From: Prochlorococcus marinus str. MIT 9515
GTDB lineage: Bacteria; Cyanobacteriota; Cyanobacteriia; PCC-6307; Cyanobiaceae
Reading direction: 5' to 3'
Assembly (NCBI RefSeq): GCF_000015665.1
Contig: NC_008817.1
Location: 744,001-808,000 of the forward strand
Length of the DNA: 64,000 bases
Shown piece after piece: positions 39,167 through 46,986 of the stretch (positions within the stretch are counted from its first letter, which is position 1; every line of letters begins with the position of its first letter). The translations under genes were made by a program, and so were the position numbers. The notes below the pieces were generated by a model. It searched no databases, was not told the DNA's origin, and worked only from the letters and a program-made list of their open reading frames with translations.

Positions 39167-39520
39167 TTATCTTTTCTCTAGTTGATTAAATAAATATTCT
39201 ACTCTTCTTAAATTAACTCCTAAATCTGATTGACCTAATCTTGCCGCCGATCTTATTTGGATTATTCCTTTTGATCTATCAATATAACTTCTTGCATCGA
39301 GTTTTAATATTTCAAGATCATCTGGAAATCTGAAAATTGCACTTCTACAAACGCCTCTCCAGTAATTTCTGCCGCTTTCAAGGACTTCGGTTCTAGGTAA
39401 ATTCTCCGCTATAGAAACAAGTTGAATAAATTTTTGATCAACATTTATTAATTTCTTTTCAATTAAAACACTATTTAAGGGGTTTGTTACTGGAGCAAGA
39501 CCTTGAGCTGTATAAGTCAT
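39167..39520 (-). CDS. DUF1499-like protein
   Basis: This 117-residue protein has the DUF1499 C-terminal pattern: FRFPDDLEILKLDARSYIDR, then GIIQIRSAARLGQSDLGVNLRRVEYL. Members are uncharacterised and sometimes follow lipid or cofactor genes. The N-terminal 35 residues are probably a lead-in strand region. No signal peptide is obvious, although longer family members elsewhere have one. Confidence 0.75.
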   Translation of the reverse strand: MTYTAQGLAPVTNPLNSVLIEKKLINVDQKFIQLVSIAENLPRTEVLESGRNYWRGVCRSAIFRFPDDLEILKLDARSYIDRSKGIIQIRSAARLGQSDLGVNLRRVEYLFNQLEKR

Positions 39521-39633
39521 TTTATTTAATACTATTTGAATGTTCTAACCGATTCTTTATGCAAAGTGAGAGCAAAAAGAAAACTAATTTTTCCTGAACC
39601 AATAGATCTTTCTAAAAATATTTATTAAAAAGG

Positions 39634-39771
39634 TCAAAACTTTAGATTTTTAATAATCTTTTTTGATAAGGAGGGTTGTCTATCCTGTTTACTTTTCAAT
39701 TTTTTTATCCAAAAAACAACTCCAATTAATAAAAAAAGTTCAACAGTTATAACTATAAAGATAGAATACAT
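39634..39771 (-). CDS. Small single-TM protein (45 aa)
   Basis: This 45-residue product has one transmembrane helix (MYSIFIVITVELFLLIGVVF) and a very basic tail (KKLKSKQDRQ). It begins 2 bases after the stop of the preceding 29-residue frame and is third in a tight minus-strand run from 40250. The spacing is the main support. Confidence 0.5.
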   Translation of the reverse strand: MYSIFIVITVELFLLIGVVFWIKKLKSKQDRQPSLSKKIIKNLKF

Positions 39772-39773
39772 TA

Positions 39774-39863
39774 TTATTTTTTCTCGTTTTTCTTATCAGA
39801 TCCCTGAACATAAGGAACAAAAATATTTAATAACGAATTCTTAAAAAAATTTATTGGATTCAT
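39774..39863 (-). CDS. Micro-protein (29 aa)
   Basis: This 29-residue frame reads MNPINFFKNSLLNIFVPYVQ followed by a lysine-rich end. It starts 3 bases after the stop of the 127-residue membrane protein and ends 2 bases before the next small gene. The compact arrangement makes translation plausible. The function is unknown. Confidence 0.45.
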   Translation of the reverse strand: MNPINFFKNSLLNIFVPYVQGSDKKNEKK

Positions 39864-39866
39864 TAT

Positions 39867-40250
39867 TTACTTATCCTTTTCCCACAAGCTTCTTCCTTTA
39901 ATTAGATCTTCAATGTTAGGCCAGGCTGCTATTAATTCCTTAAGGGCTTTTCTATTTGGCGTATAGAAAATACATGAGAATGAACTAACTATATAAATAA
40001 TGAACCAAACTTTGTTTTCTGAATAAGCTAAAAAGAATGAAAATATAAAACTTCCAATAAAGAAAAAGAAAAATAGCCTGTTAACTATTTCAAGAGGGGT
40101 TCTTTTCAGCCTGTAAAATCTTTTGTTTTTATTATCGATATCAGAATCCACTACAAATTTATTTTCGTATGAATTAATTATTTCTTCCTCAAGAATATCT
40201 TCATAATCTAAATTCTTTGTTGGATTAGTATTATTTGTCTTTCTACTCAT
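39867..40250 (-). CDS. Hypothetical two-TM protein
   Basis: This 127-residue protein has an acidic N-terminal 45 residues, a basic stretch (KNKRFYRLKRTP), two transmembrane helices (about 60-75 and 80-95), and a soluble C-terminus ending in LIKGRSLWEKDK. It is first in a run of three small genes. It is unrecognised but well formed. Confidence 0.65.
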   Translation of the reverse strand: MSRKTNNTNPTKNLDYEDILEEEIINSYENKFVVDSDIDNKNKRFYRLKRTPLEIVNRLFFFFFIGSFIFSFFLAYSENKVWFIIYIVSSFSCIFYTPNRKALKELIAAWPNIEDLIKGRSLWEKDK

Positions 40251-40797
40251 AAACTTTTTATCAAATATATTTAATCAATAGTTATTATAAATCTTTGTAA
40301 GAAAAAATTTAAGTAGAAACTTTACATGCTTCAGATTAGACAAAAAAGTCATGTTTTTGAAAATATTCAAAAATAGCTTTATTTATAAATAAAATTTTAG
40401 ATAAAAAATTCTTTTTGGTTTTATCAATTTTTAGAATCATTGCTTAAGTTACTTCTTTTAGATTTGTAGCAAACATATAGTTGAAAGGCATATTATATTA
40501 TCAAGTTAGGATATTAAAATTTTTGGAATTAAATGCAGAATTATTAAAAATTTTATGTATTTGTGATTGAGAAGATCAAAAAAGGAGAAATGTTTATTAT
40601 TTGGTAAGAATCGTGAGGAATGTATAACATATCACATAACTATAAAGTTTATTCCTAGATTTTTATTGTCTAAAATCTCATTTTACGTACCACATTTAGT
40701 TTAGATTCTACAGAAACAAATTGGAAACAAAGCATCTATGGAAAAAATGAATGTTCTCATAGCGTATAAATCTTTAAAAATATTTTTTATTTTTTTT
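40251..40797. other. Gene-poor A/T-rich gap
   Basis: I found no convincing gene in these 547 bases on either strand. All frames are shorter than about 25 codons. It holds poly-A/T runs and no clear hairpin followed by T residues. It may contain remnants or regulatory RNA, but nothing can be supported. Confidence 0.5.
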
Positions 40798-41004
40798 TTA
40801 ATCCATCAATACTTCATATATATTTAGGTGCTTTAAAAAAGGTTGAAAATTTTCAATGATGTTTATTCTTGTCAAATCTGTTTTAAAGGAAAATTGTTTT
40901 TTAAAAATATTAGTAAGTATTATTTTCATTTGTTTTGAGGCAAACTCTAGAATCCCTAACTTAATGCTTAAAAGATAGACCTTTCCCAAGCTATTCATCA
41001 TCAA
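40798..41004 (-). CDS. Doubtful hypothetical protein (68 aa)
   Basis: This 68-residue frame is basic and hydrophobic, begins MMMNSLGKVYLLSIKLGILE and has no recognisable domain. It lies in a gene-poor area and its stop falls directly after a long T run. The codons are not strongly biased, so it may be chance. Confidence 0.3.
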   Translation of the reverse strand: MMMNSLGKVYLLSIKLGILEFASKQMKIILTNIFKKQFSFKTDLTRINIIENFQPFLKHLNIYEVLMD

Positions 41005-41065
41005 GATCGTGTTAAAGAGTCGTTTTATAACCTGAGGAGCCTATTGATGATTTAATTTAGTTACT

Positions 41066-41308
41066 TTAGGAATAAAAGATAAAAAGTTTTTTATTCTCAA
41101 TTTCGCAATATTCCTTTTCTTCTTTACTGATATCAAGATTTATATCCTGTGCCTCTTTTTCAACATTTAAGTTATAAGTTTCATGAATTTGATCTCCCTT
41201 AAAAAGAGCTGCAATACCAATATCCGTTATGTACCAAACAAAATGAAAAGTCTCACCAATTGGATCGGCCTCTAAAGAGTCAATTATAAAATTATTGATA
41301 GAGTCCAT
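41066..41308 (-). CDS. Hypothetical protein (80 aa)
   Basis: This 80-residue acidic protein has a possible hydrophobic helix early on (FHFVWYITDIGIAALF) and a charged C-terminus. Its start lies inside the 3' end of the decayed gene at 41292-41556. It is not recognised. The frame is intact and the codon use is normal for the region. Confidence 0.5.
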   Translation of the reverse strand: MDSINNFIIDSLEADPIGETFHFVWYITDIGIAALFKGDQIHETYNLNVEKEAQDINLDISKEEKEYCEIENKKLFIFYS

Positions 41309-41556
41309 TTAGTTTAGATAATTCAACTACCTCCATACAGTATCTGAAAGCTTGATCTATAGTACTTCCATTTTCTACAATTTGAGTGACACAAGTATTA
41401 AATACTTTGAATTCCTCTTTAAATGAGCAAAATCCAAAAGCAATTGTGGTTAGAGCTATTGCATATACAAAACTAGAACTTAGTTAAATTAAACTATAAG
41501 CAAGCATGATTTTTTCCTTCCGCAGGATTTCTTAGACTCTTTTTTTTAAGAGGCAT
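41292..41556 (-). pseudogene. Decayed copy of the 50722-50958 small membrane protein
   Basis: On the minus strand, one frame reads KKESKKSCGRKK, matching the start of the protein encoded at 50722-50958 (a lysine-rich segment with CGGKN). A different frame then reads MLAYSLI, a stop, then SSFVYAIALTTIAFGFCSFK and FKVFNTCV, matching MLAYGVIQ, VISAVALAAIAFGFCSVK and SKVFNECV. At least one indel and one CAA-to-TAA change separate it from an intact gene. Cysteine spacing in the C-terminal half is conserved, so decay looks recent. Confidence 0.7.
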
Positions 41557-42088
41557 TTTTATTTTTTAACTTTTTTAATGTATTTGATAAATTTTAAACG
41601 TAGAAAAAATTAATCATAGATAAAAACGAATTAATCATATTTTTTCAAAACTTGAAGAAAACTAGTAACTAATTAAGTAAAATTTGTAAAATTTTTATTT
41701 ACTAAAATTTTCATTTTGAAACATGTTCAAAAAAAAGAAAAAGTTGGATTTCTTCAGTTTAAATAAATTCTTTTTTAATATCTTTTTTTTTGAAAAGTAA
41801 TGATCCCATTGTTATTTCAGTTAGTTTAATTGATTATTAAACTATATTTAATAATTTATTGATGAAGTATTAATACTTAGAAAATAAGCATTAAAACCCA
41901 GTTTTTACCTTGATCCCAAAGAGTTATCCACTTTTTGAGGCTTTTTCAACAGGTTTTTCCACAGCTTGTAGATTTAATTCACTTTTCTATGAGCGAAATA
42001 AAATATAAGTTTTTTTTGTAAAATATGTCACGCAGAATTTTTTAAGGAACGATAAGATCAAATCTGTTTTTAATTAACATAAAATTTT
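41557..42088. other. Gene-poor gap with DnaA-box-like motifs
   Basis: No convincing gene is present. The only notable sequence is at about 41924-41964, where TTATCCAC and, about 28 bases later, TTTTTCCACAG occur on the plus strand. The second contains TTTTCCACA, the form of DnaA box used by cyanobacteria. There is no dnaA or dnaN nearby. Confidence 0.5.
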
Positions 42089-42229
42089 ATGATTGATAAA
42101 ATTATCAAAAAACAATCATTTAATACTCAAAAAGACTTTAATAAATCAAATCTTGACATTTTGACTGATGAAAATGATCGCTTACTAAAAAACATCAAAA
42201 GGCCAACTGGATCATGCAAAGCTGTTTAA
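42089..42229 (+). CDS. Small hypothetical protein (46 aa)
   Basis: This 46-residue frame with an ATG begins MIDKIIKKQSFNTQKDFNKS and ends RPTGSCKAV. It is hydrophilic with one cysteine near the end. The C-terminal part uses less A/T-biased codons than its surroundings. Support is modest and no family is recognised. Confidence 0.4.
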   Translation: MIDKIIKKQSFNTQKDFNKSNLDILTDENDRLLKNIKRPTGSCKAV

Positions 42230-42560
42230 TTTTTTTTATTTATAACTCTTGAAACAAAAGTATTTCGCTAATGAACATTTTTCTTAGATAACTCGTTATA
42301 AAAAACATTATTAGAAATTCCAACCGCCAAACTAACTTAACTATTAAGATTTTCAAAATAGCGTAAGAATTAAAATATAAAATTTCTGTTAAATCCAGTT
42401 ATATACAGGTCAAATCTTAACGGTAGTAATTAAAAGTAGTTATATTAATTTTAATATCTCATTGAGATTAGAAAATATTTCTTTTGTGAAAATTTCAAGA
42501 AAAACTTTATGTTTTCTTTCCAAATATCGATTTTAATTAATCATTCCAAATTCCAGAACC
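42230..42560. other. A/T-rich gap
   Basis: No open frame above 20 codons that looks coding, and no strong hairpin, was found in these 331 bases. The right end should contain the promoter of the CxxC-rich protein at 42561. Confidence 0.45.
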
Positions 42561-42812
42561 ATGACCATAAAAGAACTAAAAGTAAATTACAAAAAGCTAT
42601 TAAATAAAGCTGATAAAGCTAATGGCCGTAAAGAAACTGTTTCTTTCTTGAATAGAGCTGCTAAGATCAAATCTAAGATCTATTCAAAAACTAAAACTTC
42701 TTGCATTAAATGTAATGGGGTAGGTTACCTTAGAACTTCATTAGACGAAGCTAGAACTTGTCTGTGCTGCTACGGAAAAGGTTTTTTGATTAAAGAGATC
42801 CATAGAATTTAA
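42561..42812 (+). CDS. DnaJ-like cysteine-rich (zinc-finger) protein
   Basis: This 83-residue protein has a lysine-rich helical N-terminus and a C-terminal pair of CxxC repeats: CIKCNGVGYL and, 18 residues on, CLCCYGKGFL. The CxxCxGxG pattern is that of the DnaJ zinc-binding domain, without a J domain. It may be a small chaperone or redox protein of the type seen with photosystem or bundle-sheath-defective-2-like factors. The exact role is inference. Confidence 0.65.
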   Translation: MTIKELKVNYKKLLNKADKANGRKETVSFLNRAAKIKSKIYSKTKTSCIKCNGVGYLRTSLDEARTCLCCYGKGFLIKEIHRI

Positions 42813-42832
42813 ATTATAAATTAATTTATTAA

Positions 42833-42988
42833 ATGAAGAATCTAATACAAGCTCATAAAAAACTGATTATCACGGTTAAAGAGCAGATGGGATTATCAGA
42901 TTATGGAATGTACTGGTTAGCTTTTATTGAAGGTGGGTTAACAATATGGTTTTTAGAAAGAATCTTTTTTCACTGGTTAAAGTTTTAA
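42833..42988 (+). CDS. Small hydrophobic protein (51 aa)
   Basis: This 51-residue ATG frame has an amphipathic first half (LIQAHKKLIITVKEQMGLSD) and a hydrophobic C-terminal half rich in Trp, Phe and Leu (YWLAFIEGGLTIWFLERIFF), likely membrane-inserted. It starts 20 bases after the preceding stop, on the same strand. It is unrecognised. Confidence 0.55.
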   Translation: MKNLIQAHKKLIITVKEQMGLSDYGMYWLAFIEGGLTIWFLERIFFHWLKF

Positions 42989-43087
42989 AGATAAAAATTA
43001 ATCATTTTAAAAATAAATTCTAATTTTTTTTTTTTTTCGAATATCGAATCCATTTAAATAGTTGTAAAATATTAAAAAACTAATCGT

Positions 43088-43315
43088 ATGCAATTATTAG
43101 GTTTAATTTTACTCGCGGCAAGTAGTTGGTATCTTTGGAAACTCACTTCAAGATTTCTTGATGAGCCCACAAAAAAAGAGATCACGAATAGCTTTAATAG
43201 GTTAAAAAATAAATTGAATGAGAGTAAAGAAAGTTTTTCAAAAGAAAAAATAAGTGAAGCATGGGAAAAATATAAAGAGGAAGGCGGCGCCCTTAGTAAC
43301 AAAGAAAAAAAATAG
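43088..43315 (+). CDS. Small single-TM protein, first of a tight cluster
   Basis: This 75-residue protein has an N-terminal hydrophobic helix (MQLLGLILLAASSWYLWKL) and a long charged amphipathic helix (EITNSFNRLKNKLNESKESF and beyond). Its stop overlaps the GTG start of the next gene. The layout resembles small membrane-anchored coiled-coil proteins. The function is unknown. Confidence 0.65.
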   Translation: MQLLGLILLAASSWYLWKLTSRFLDEPTKKEITNSFNRLKNKLNESKESFSKEKISEAWEKYKEEGGALSNKEKK

Positions 43316-43569
43316 TGGATTTTTTTAGTATCACTAGTTTTACTAGAGAAATTTCTCGTATTGACCTAATTGGTATTTTGGTTGGGCATTTTGTATTTGC
43401 TTTAGCATTAACCCAAATTTTGGATTGGACATGGCTAAAGAATTTAATGAGTGAGGAGGATAAAATAAAAATGCTCAATAGTTACACATGGAAAGACTTA
43501 TTAGTTGACGGAGCTGTCATTGCAGTAGTTATTGGAATTATTTTTCTCATAGTAAGCATATTTCTATAG
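43315..43569 (+). CDS. Small two-TM protein
   Basis: This 84-residue protein begins at GTG inside the preceding stop (TAGTG) and has two hydrophobic helices (about 20-37 and 64-83) separated by a loop with WTWLKNLMSEEDKIKML. The 1-base overlap with the upstream gene shows translational coupling. It is unrecognised. Confidence 0.6.
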   Translation: MDFFSITSFTREISRIDLIGILVGHFVFALALTQILDWTWLKNLMSEEDKIKMLNSYTWKDLLVDGAVIAVVIGIIFLIVSIFL

Positions 43570-43659
43570 ATGAACATTACGTATATATATTTGACATCTT
43601 TATTATCCTCATTGTTAATATTTTCCTCAATAGTAAAGTCTTTAGAAAAAAACCGATAA
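43570..43659 (+). CDS. Membrane micro-protein (29 aa)
   Basis: This 29-residue ATG frame starts directly at the end of the previous stop codon and contains one hydrophobic helix (YLTSLLSSLLIFSSIV) followed by a basic end. Its position within a run of small membrane-protein genes gives most of the support. Confidence 0.4.
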   Translation: MNITYIYLTSLLSSLLIFSSIVKSLEKNR

Positions 43660-43662
43660 TAA

Positions 43663-43764
43663 ATGTCAGAAATTTCTAGCAACTCATCATCAGGTTGGTA
43701 TCTAATAGCAATTGTTAGTACAATTTCCTTTTTAGCTTTGATATATTTTGGGAAAACAAAGTAA
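43663..43764 (+). CDS. Single-TM micro-protein (33 aa)
   Basis: This 33-residue frame starts 3 bases after the previous stop, with a polar serine-rich N-terminus (MSEISSNSSSG) and a hydrophobic helix (WYLIAIVSTISFLALIYFG) ending GKTK. It is the last of four closely packed small membrane-protein genes from 43088. Confidence 0.5.
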   Translation: MSEISSNSSSGWYLIAIVSTISFLALIYFGKTK

Positions 43765-43836
43765 ACTTTATTAAATCATTTTTAGTTACGCCGTTAATAA
43801 AAAATTTATTACGTTACTTCTGATTAAAGATTCCAA

Positions 43837-44568
43837 ATGAAACGACTATTAGTCTTGCAGCATATAGAAATCGAAGGACCAGGCCTTTTTTACCAGATAG
43901 CCAAAGAGAGGCAGATGAATATAGAAATTATCCGTCTAGATCAAGGGGATAACTTACCTAAAACTAATGAAGACGATTTAATTTTAATTATGGGTGGACC
44001 AATGGGAATACAAGATATTGGAAGTAAAAAATATCCATGGCTAAAAAAAGAAAGAGATTTTATTAAGTCAGAATTAAAAAAAAAGACACCTATTATTGGA
44101 GTTTGTTTAGGAGCGCAGTTATTGGCGAACGCAGCCGGTGGAGATATCGAAATTTTAAAACAAGGAAATCCCCCTAAACCTTTACCAGAAATTGGTTGGT
44201 CTCAAATCTTTTTTAATCAAACAAATAATGACATAAAGAAATTTTGTAAAACTCCTTTTCATGTCCTACATTGGCATGGGGATAAAATTTTACTGCCGGG
44301 TAATGCAGAACTTATAGCAAGTAGTAAACGTTGTAAAGAGCAATTTTTTAGGATTGGCGAAAGAGCTTATGGTTTACAATTCCATATTGAGTCAATAAAA
44401 GAAATGACCGAAAAATGGATTAAAGAGGATAAAATCTTTATAAATAGAAGCTTAGGAAAAAATGGTCAGGCAATTTTAAGAGAAGAAGAAAAAAAGTTCG
44501 GAGAAAAAACAGTTTTAAAAAGAAGACTTTTAATAAATGAGCTTTTCAACTTGTTAAGTAAACATTAA
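43837..44568 (+). CDS. Class I glutamine amidotransferase-like protein
   Basis: This 243-residue stand-alone GATase domain has the nucleophile Cys90 in GVCLGAQLLANAAGG and the His of GLQFHIES, with a GGPMGI oxyanion-strand region. It resembles the GMP-synthase-like amidotransferase group found as isolated proteins, often annotated as gamma-glutamyl hydrolase-like. The amide acceptor is unknown. It is followed by a strong terminator. Confidence 0.85.
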   Translation: MKRLLVLQHIEIEGPGLFYQIAKERQMNIEIIRLDQGDNLPKTNEDDLILIMGGPMGIQDIGSKKYPWLKKERDFIKSELKKKTPIIGVCLGAQLLANAAGGDIEILKQGNPPKPLPEIGWSQIFFNQTNNDIKKFCKTPFHVLHWHGDKILLPGNAELIASSKRCKEQFFRIGERAYGLQFHIESIKEMTEKWIKEDKIFINRSLGKNGQAILREEEKKFGEKTVLKRRLLINELFNLLSKH

Positions 44569-44605
44569 AAAAGCTTTACCAATACATGAGTGGTAAAGCT
44601 TTTTA
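44566..44605 (+). terminator. Rho-independent terminator after the amidotransferase gene
   Basis: An A-rich run precedes AAGCTTTACC, an 11-base loop, and GGTAAAGCTTTTT. The stem is about 10 pairs with a T run on the plus strand. It overlaps the amidotransferase stop codon. Because it has A's on one side and T's on the other, it could also act for the minus strand. Confidence 0.85.
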
Positions 44606-44632
44606 TTTATATGTAATTTTTATATAAATCTG

Positions 44633-44743
44633 TTAATTATAAAACCTTTCTTCTTTATTGAAGAATAAGAGACCAATGAACAGGTTGTAGATACTGATTT
44701 CACGGCCTCTTTTGTAACCGTAATTTTCGGTAGATACGACAAT
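44633..44743 (-). CDS. Possible micro-protein with extreme Shine-Dalgarno and non-standard start
   Basis: On the minus strand AAAGGAGGTGATTC, an almost complete complement of the 16S rRNA 3' end, is followed at once by ATT and 35 further sense codons (VVSTENYGYKRGREISIYNL, then a hydrophobic stretch). ATT is a rare start. A TTG one base later would open a different 40-codon frame, but the ATT frame has better codon balance and a more protein-like composition. No ATG is in range. The product is not recognised. Confidence 0.4.
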   Translation of the reverse strand: MVVSTENYGYKRGREISIYNLFIGLLFFNKEERFYN

Positions 44744-44871
44744 GAATCACCTCCTTTACTAATGTTTTACTCAACATAACTAAAACCGTAAAACAAAGAA
44801 ACTAAATTAATCAAAATTTAAAGCTTTTTTAACAAATCAAAATTATAAAAAGTGAGAAATTTAAGTTGAAT

Positions 44872-45537
44872 TTACCAAGGCAAGATCTCTCCATTCGTGT
44901 GCCAAAAAGTTCCAGTATTGTTCCTATTAAGAGAGTCAATGCGTTTTAAAAGTCCATTGGCAGATTCTTCTGTAGATATACCGTTCTTAGTAAATCCAGT
45001 CATACGCGTACTTACTAAGCCTGGATGTAAAATAGCAACGTAGATTTCTTCTTTTAACAAATCTCTTGAAAGCGATTTCGCCGCCATAGATAAGGCAACT
45101 TTGGACATCCTATAGCCATATGAACTACCAGATGAATTATCACCTATAGAACCCATTCGACTTGTGATAAATCCAATCTTTGAAGATTTTTTTAAAAAAC
45201 CTTTCAGAGATTTAGTCATAGATAGTGGACTCAATGCATTTACTACAAATTGACGAATTACACTTTCTTGATCCAAATCATCAATTGAATTAAATTCATA
45301 AATACCTGCATTATGAATTAAGCAATCTAATTGGATCCCTGATAAATTTTCTCTCAAACTATTTATGGAATTTTCAGAAGTAATGTCAACTTCCTCCTCA
45401 ATTCGTACACTTAAGTTTTTTAATTCTGCAGAAGCCTTTCTACAGGTGGCTATTACTTTATCTCCTCTTTCAACTAGTTGTTTGCATAGTTCCAGGCCAA
45501 TTCCCCTATTTGAGCCTGTAATAAGATAACAAGACAT
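44872..45537 (-). CDS. Short-chain dehydrogenase/reductase
   Basis: This 221-residue SDR oxidoreductase has the Rossmann TGSNRGIGLELC at the N-terminus, HNAGIYEF (NAG motif), and the catalytic pair in YGYRMSK. It resembles the small carbonyl reductase-like SDR group (sniffer/CsgA-like). The substrate is unknown. Confidence 0.88.
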   Translation of the reverse strand: MSCYLITGSNRGIGLELCKQLVERGDKVIATCRKASAELKNLSVRIEEEVDITSENSINSLRENLSGIQLDCLIHNAGIYEFNSIDDLDQESVIRQFVVNALSPLSMTKSLKGFLKKSSKIGFITSRMGSIGDNSSGSSYGYRMSKVALSMAAKSLSRDLLKEEIYVAILHPGLVSTRMTGFTKNGISTEESANGLLKRIDSLNRNNTGTFWHTNGEILPW

Positions 45538-45640
45538 TTATCCAAATAATTTATTATAAATATTATAATTCTGTTACTTAAAAAAAAAGAAAGTAAATTT
45601 TTTCATAAAGTGAAAAAAAGTTTTTAGCTATAATTAGTAG

Positions 45641-45904
45641 ATGTCAGAAAATAGAAGTACATTTGATGGTATTTACAGGTTAATAGCATCGCAACCTTGG
45701 ATGACCGAAAATGAGGCAAAAGTATTATTAGTAATGATGTACGCTTCAGGAACAAAGTCGTTAGGATTAGAAGGTAAAACTTTAAACAAATTTTTGGAGA
45801 GGTCACTAGAAAAGATGTGTTCTGATAATAAGGAAAATTTACAAGAATTTCTTTTGAAAATTAAAGATAAATTTCCAAATAATGAACTACTTTCTAAAAA
45901 TTAA
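45641..45904 (+). CDS. Hypothetical protein (87 aa)
   Basis: This 87-residue helical protein begins MSENRSTFDGIYRLIASQPW and has no cysteine motif apart from one CSD. It ends 3 bases before a small membrane-protein gene on the same strand. It is unrecognised but has good codon use. Confidence 0.6.
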   Translation: MSENRSTFDGIYRLIASQPWMTENEAKVLLVMMYASGTKSLGLEGKTLNKFLERSLEKMCSDNKENLQEFLLKIKDKFPNNELLSKN

Positions 45905-45907
45905 TAT

Positions 45908-46111
45908 ATGGAGTTTTTAAATCAAGAAGTTACTCAAGAATTTCTTAGACTTACATGGCGAAATCCTGCTTTTATGGCGATTGCAATAGCATTGATATGG
46001 ATAATTCCCCAATTATTAATTAGGAGAGTTTTGTCACGAAATTATGAGAAAAAGAAATTAGATAAACAAAAGGAAAAAATTGGTAAGCTTTATCCTAAAA
46101 CTTTCAAATAA
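45908..46111 (+). CDS. Small single-TM protein
   Basis: This 67-residue protein has an N-terminal cytoplasmic-like helix, one transmembrane segment (FMAIAIALIWIIPQLLI) and a very basic C-terminus (KKKLDKQKEKIGKLYPK). It follows its neighbour by 3 bases, so the two are probably one transcript. Confidence 0.6.
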   Translation: MEFLNQEVTQEFLRLTWRNPAFMAIAIALIWIIPQLLIRRVLSRNYEKKKLDKQKEKIGKLYPKTFK

Positions 46112-46161
46112 TAATTTTAAAGATTAGTTTCTTAAAATTAATATATAAAAAAAGTTTTTCT

Positions 46162-46329
46162 ATGAAATACAAAATTAAAAGAATCGATGGAAAAGAAGAT
46201 AGCATTACTTCGCTAACCTTTTCAAATTATTCAGATGCATATGATGTTTTAAACAATCTATATGGAGATATATGTTGTTCAGATGCTGATTATGAAGATA
46301 TTACTTATTACGATATTGTAGAAAATTAG
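46162..46329 (+). CDS. Small acidic protein (55 aa)
   Basis: This 55-residue ATG frame begins MKYKIKRIDGKEDSITSLTF and has a very acidic, Tyr/Asp-rich second half with CCSDADYED. The pattern of alternating strands suggests a small domain. It ends 13 bases before the next gene. It is unrecognised. Confidence 0.55.
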   Translation: MKYKIKRIDGKEDSITSLTFSNYSDAYDVLNNLYGDICCSDADYEDITYYDIVEN

Positions 46330-46342
46330 AAACAAGCAAAAA

Positions 46343-46564
46343 ATGAAAAAGGAAATTGAGAATTGGGAACCTACCCATGAACAAAACATTGGAATAATTT
46401 CAAGCGTTTATGAATTTATTAAAGGCGAACTTTCTGAGCTTCAAGAAGTAACAGAATGTCCAGACTCCTTTATTTATGATTTCGTAGGTAGGATTCAACA
46501 TGAATGGCATTCTGAATCTTGTAATTCTTTGGCTAGAAATAACAAAAAAAACAATATAAATTAA
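46343..46564 (+). CDS. Hypothetical protein (73 aa)
   Basis: This 73-residue soluble protein with two cysteines reads MKKEIENWEPTHEQNIGIIS and later VTECPDSFIYDF. It lies just downstream of the 55-residue acidic protein. It has no known motif. Confidence 0.55.
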   Translation: MKKEIENWEPTHEQNIGIISSVYEFIKGELSELQEVTECPDSFIYDFVGRIQHEWHSESCNSLARNNKKNNIN

Positions 46565-46875
46565 ATATATTCAAATAACTATCAATATTTGAAAAATTAT
46601 TTGTTAAATCTTTCTAATTTCTTTAATGCTTATTAAAGAAGGAGTTATATTCTCTAAAAATTTTTTTATTTCACTATATACATATTTAAACAAGTATGGA
46701 ATAAATTGAAAAAGAGTATTCTTGTAGGAAATAAAATCAGAGAAGAAAAGAGGTTTTCTTTATTTTTTTTATATTCAAGATAAGAATCATTTTCAAAAGC
46801 AATTAATAATTAATACAATCAATTTACTCATTAATATTTTTTTTTTATTATTCAACAATCTTTATTTGTTAGAAA
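46565..46875. other. A/T-rich gap
   Basis: These 311 bases contain only a weak 27-codon frame (46626-46709) of biased composition, which I do not accept as a gene. No terminator-like hairpin is clear. Confidence 0.45.
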
Positions 46876-46962
46876 ATGTTTATTCGCATTTTGGGTATAG
46901 TTTTGATTCTTGGAACTATTGCATACTATGGGTTGGTTTTGACGGGTAATAGTAATTTATAA
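46876..46962 (+). CDS. Single-TM micro-protein (28 aa)
   Basis: This 28-residue ATG frame is nearly all one transmembrane helix (LGIVLILGTIAYYGLVLTG) with Arg4 near the start and a short polar end. The size and layout recall small photosystem or cytochrome subunits, though no match is recognised. It precedes the Trp-rich protein gene. Confidence 0.5.
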   Translation: MFIRILGIVLILGTIAYYGLVLTGNSNL

Positions 46963-46986
46963 GTCCTTTCATATCAATAATTTTAT

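Noticed and set aside
39081-39185. 34-codon plus-strand frame
   Set aside because: It overlaps the DUF1499-like gene in antisense and has Asn/Lys/Tyr-rich, chance-like composition.
41723-41800. 25-codon Lys/Phe-rich frame
   Set aside because: It comes from poly-A and poly-T runs and has no coding character.
41890-42000. Chromosomal replication origin
   Set aside because: Only two DnaA-box-like sites are present, with no dnaN, dnaA or other origin-linked genes nearby.
46626-46709. 27-codon frame
   Set aside because: Low-complexity, A/T-driven composition with no partner or paralogue.
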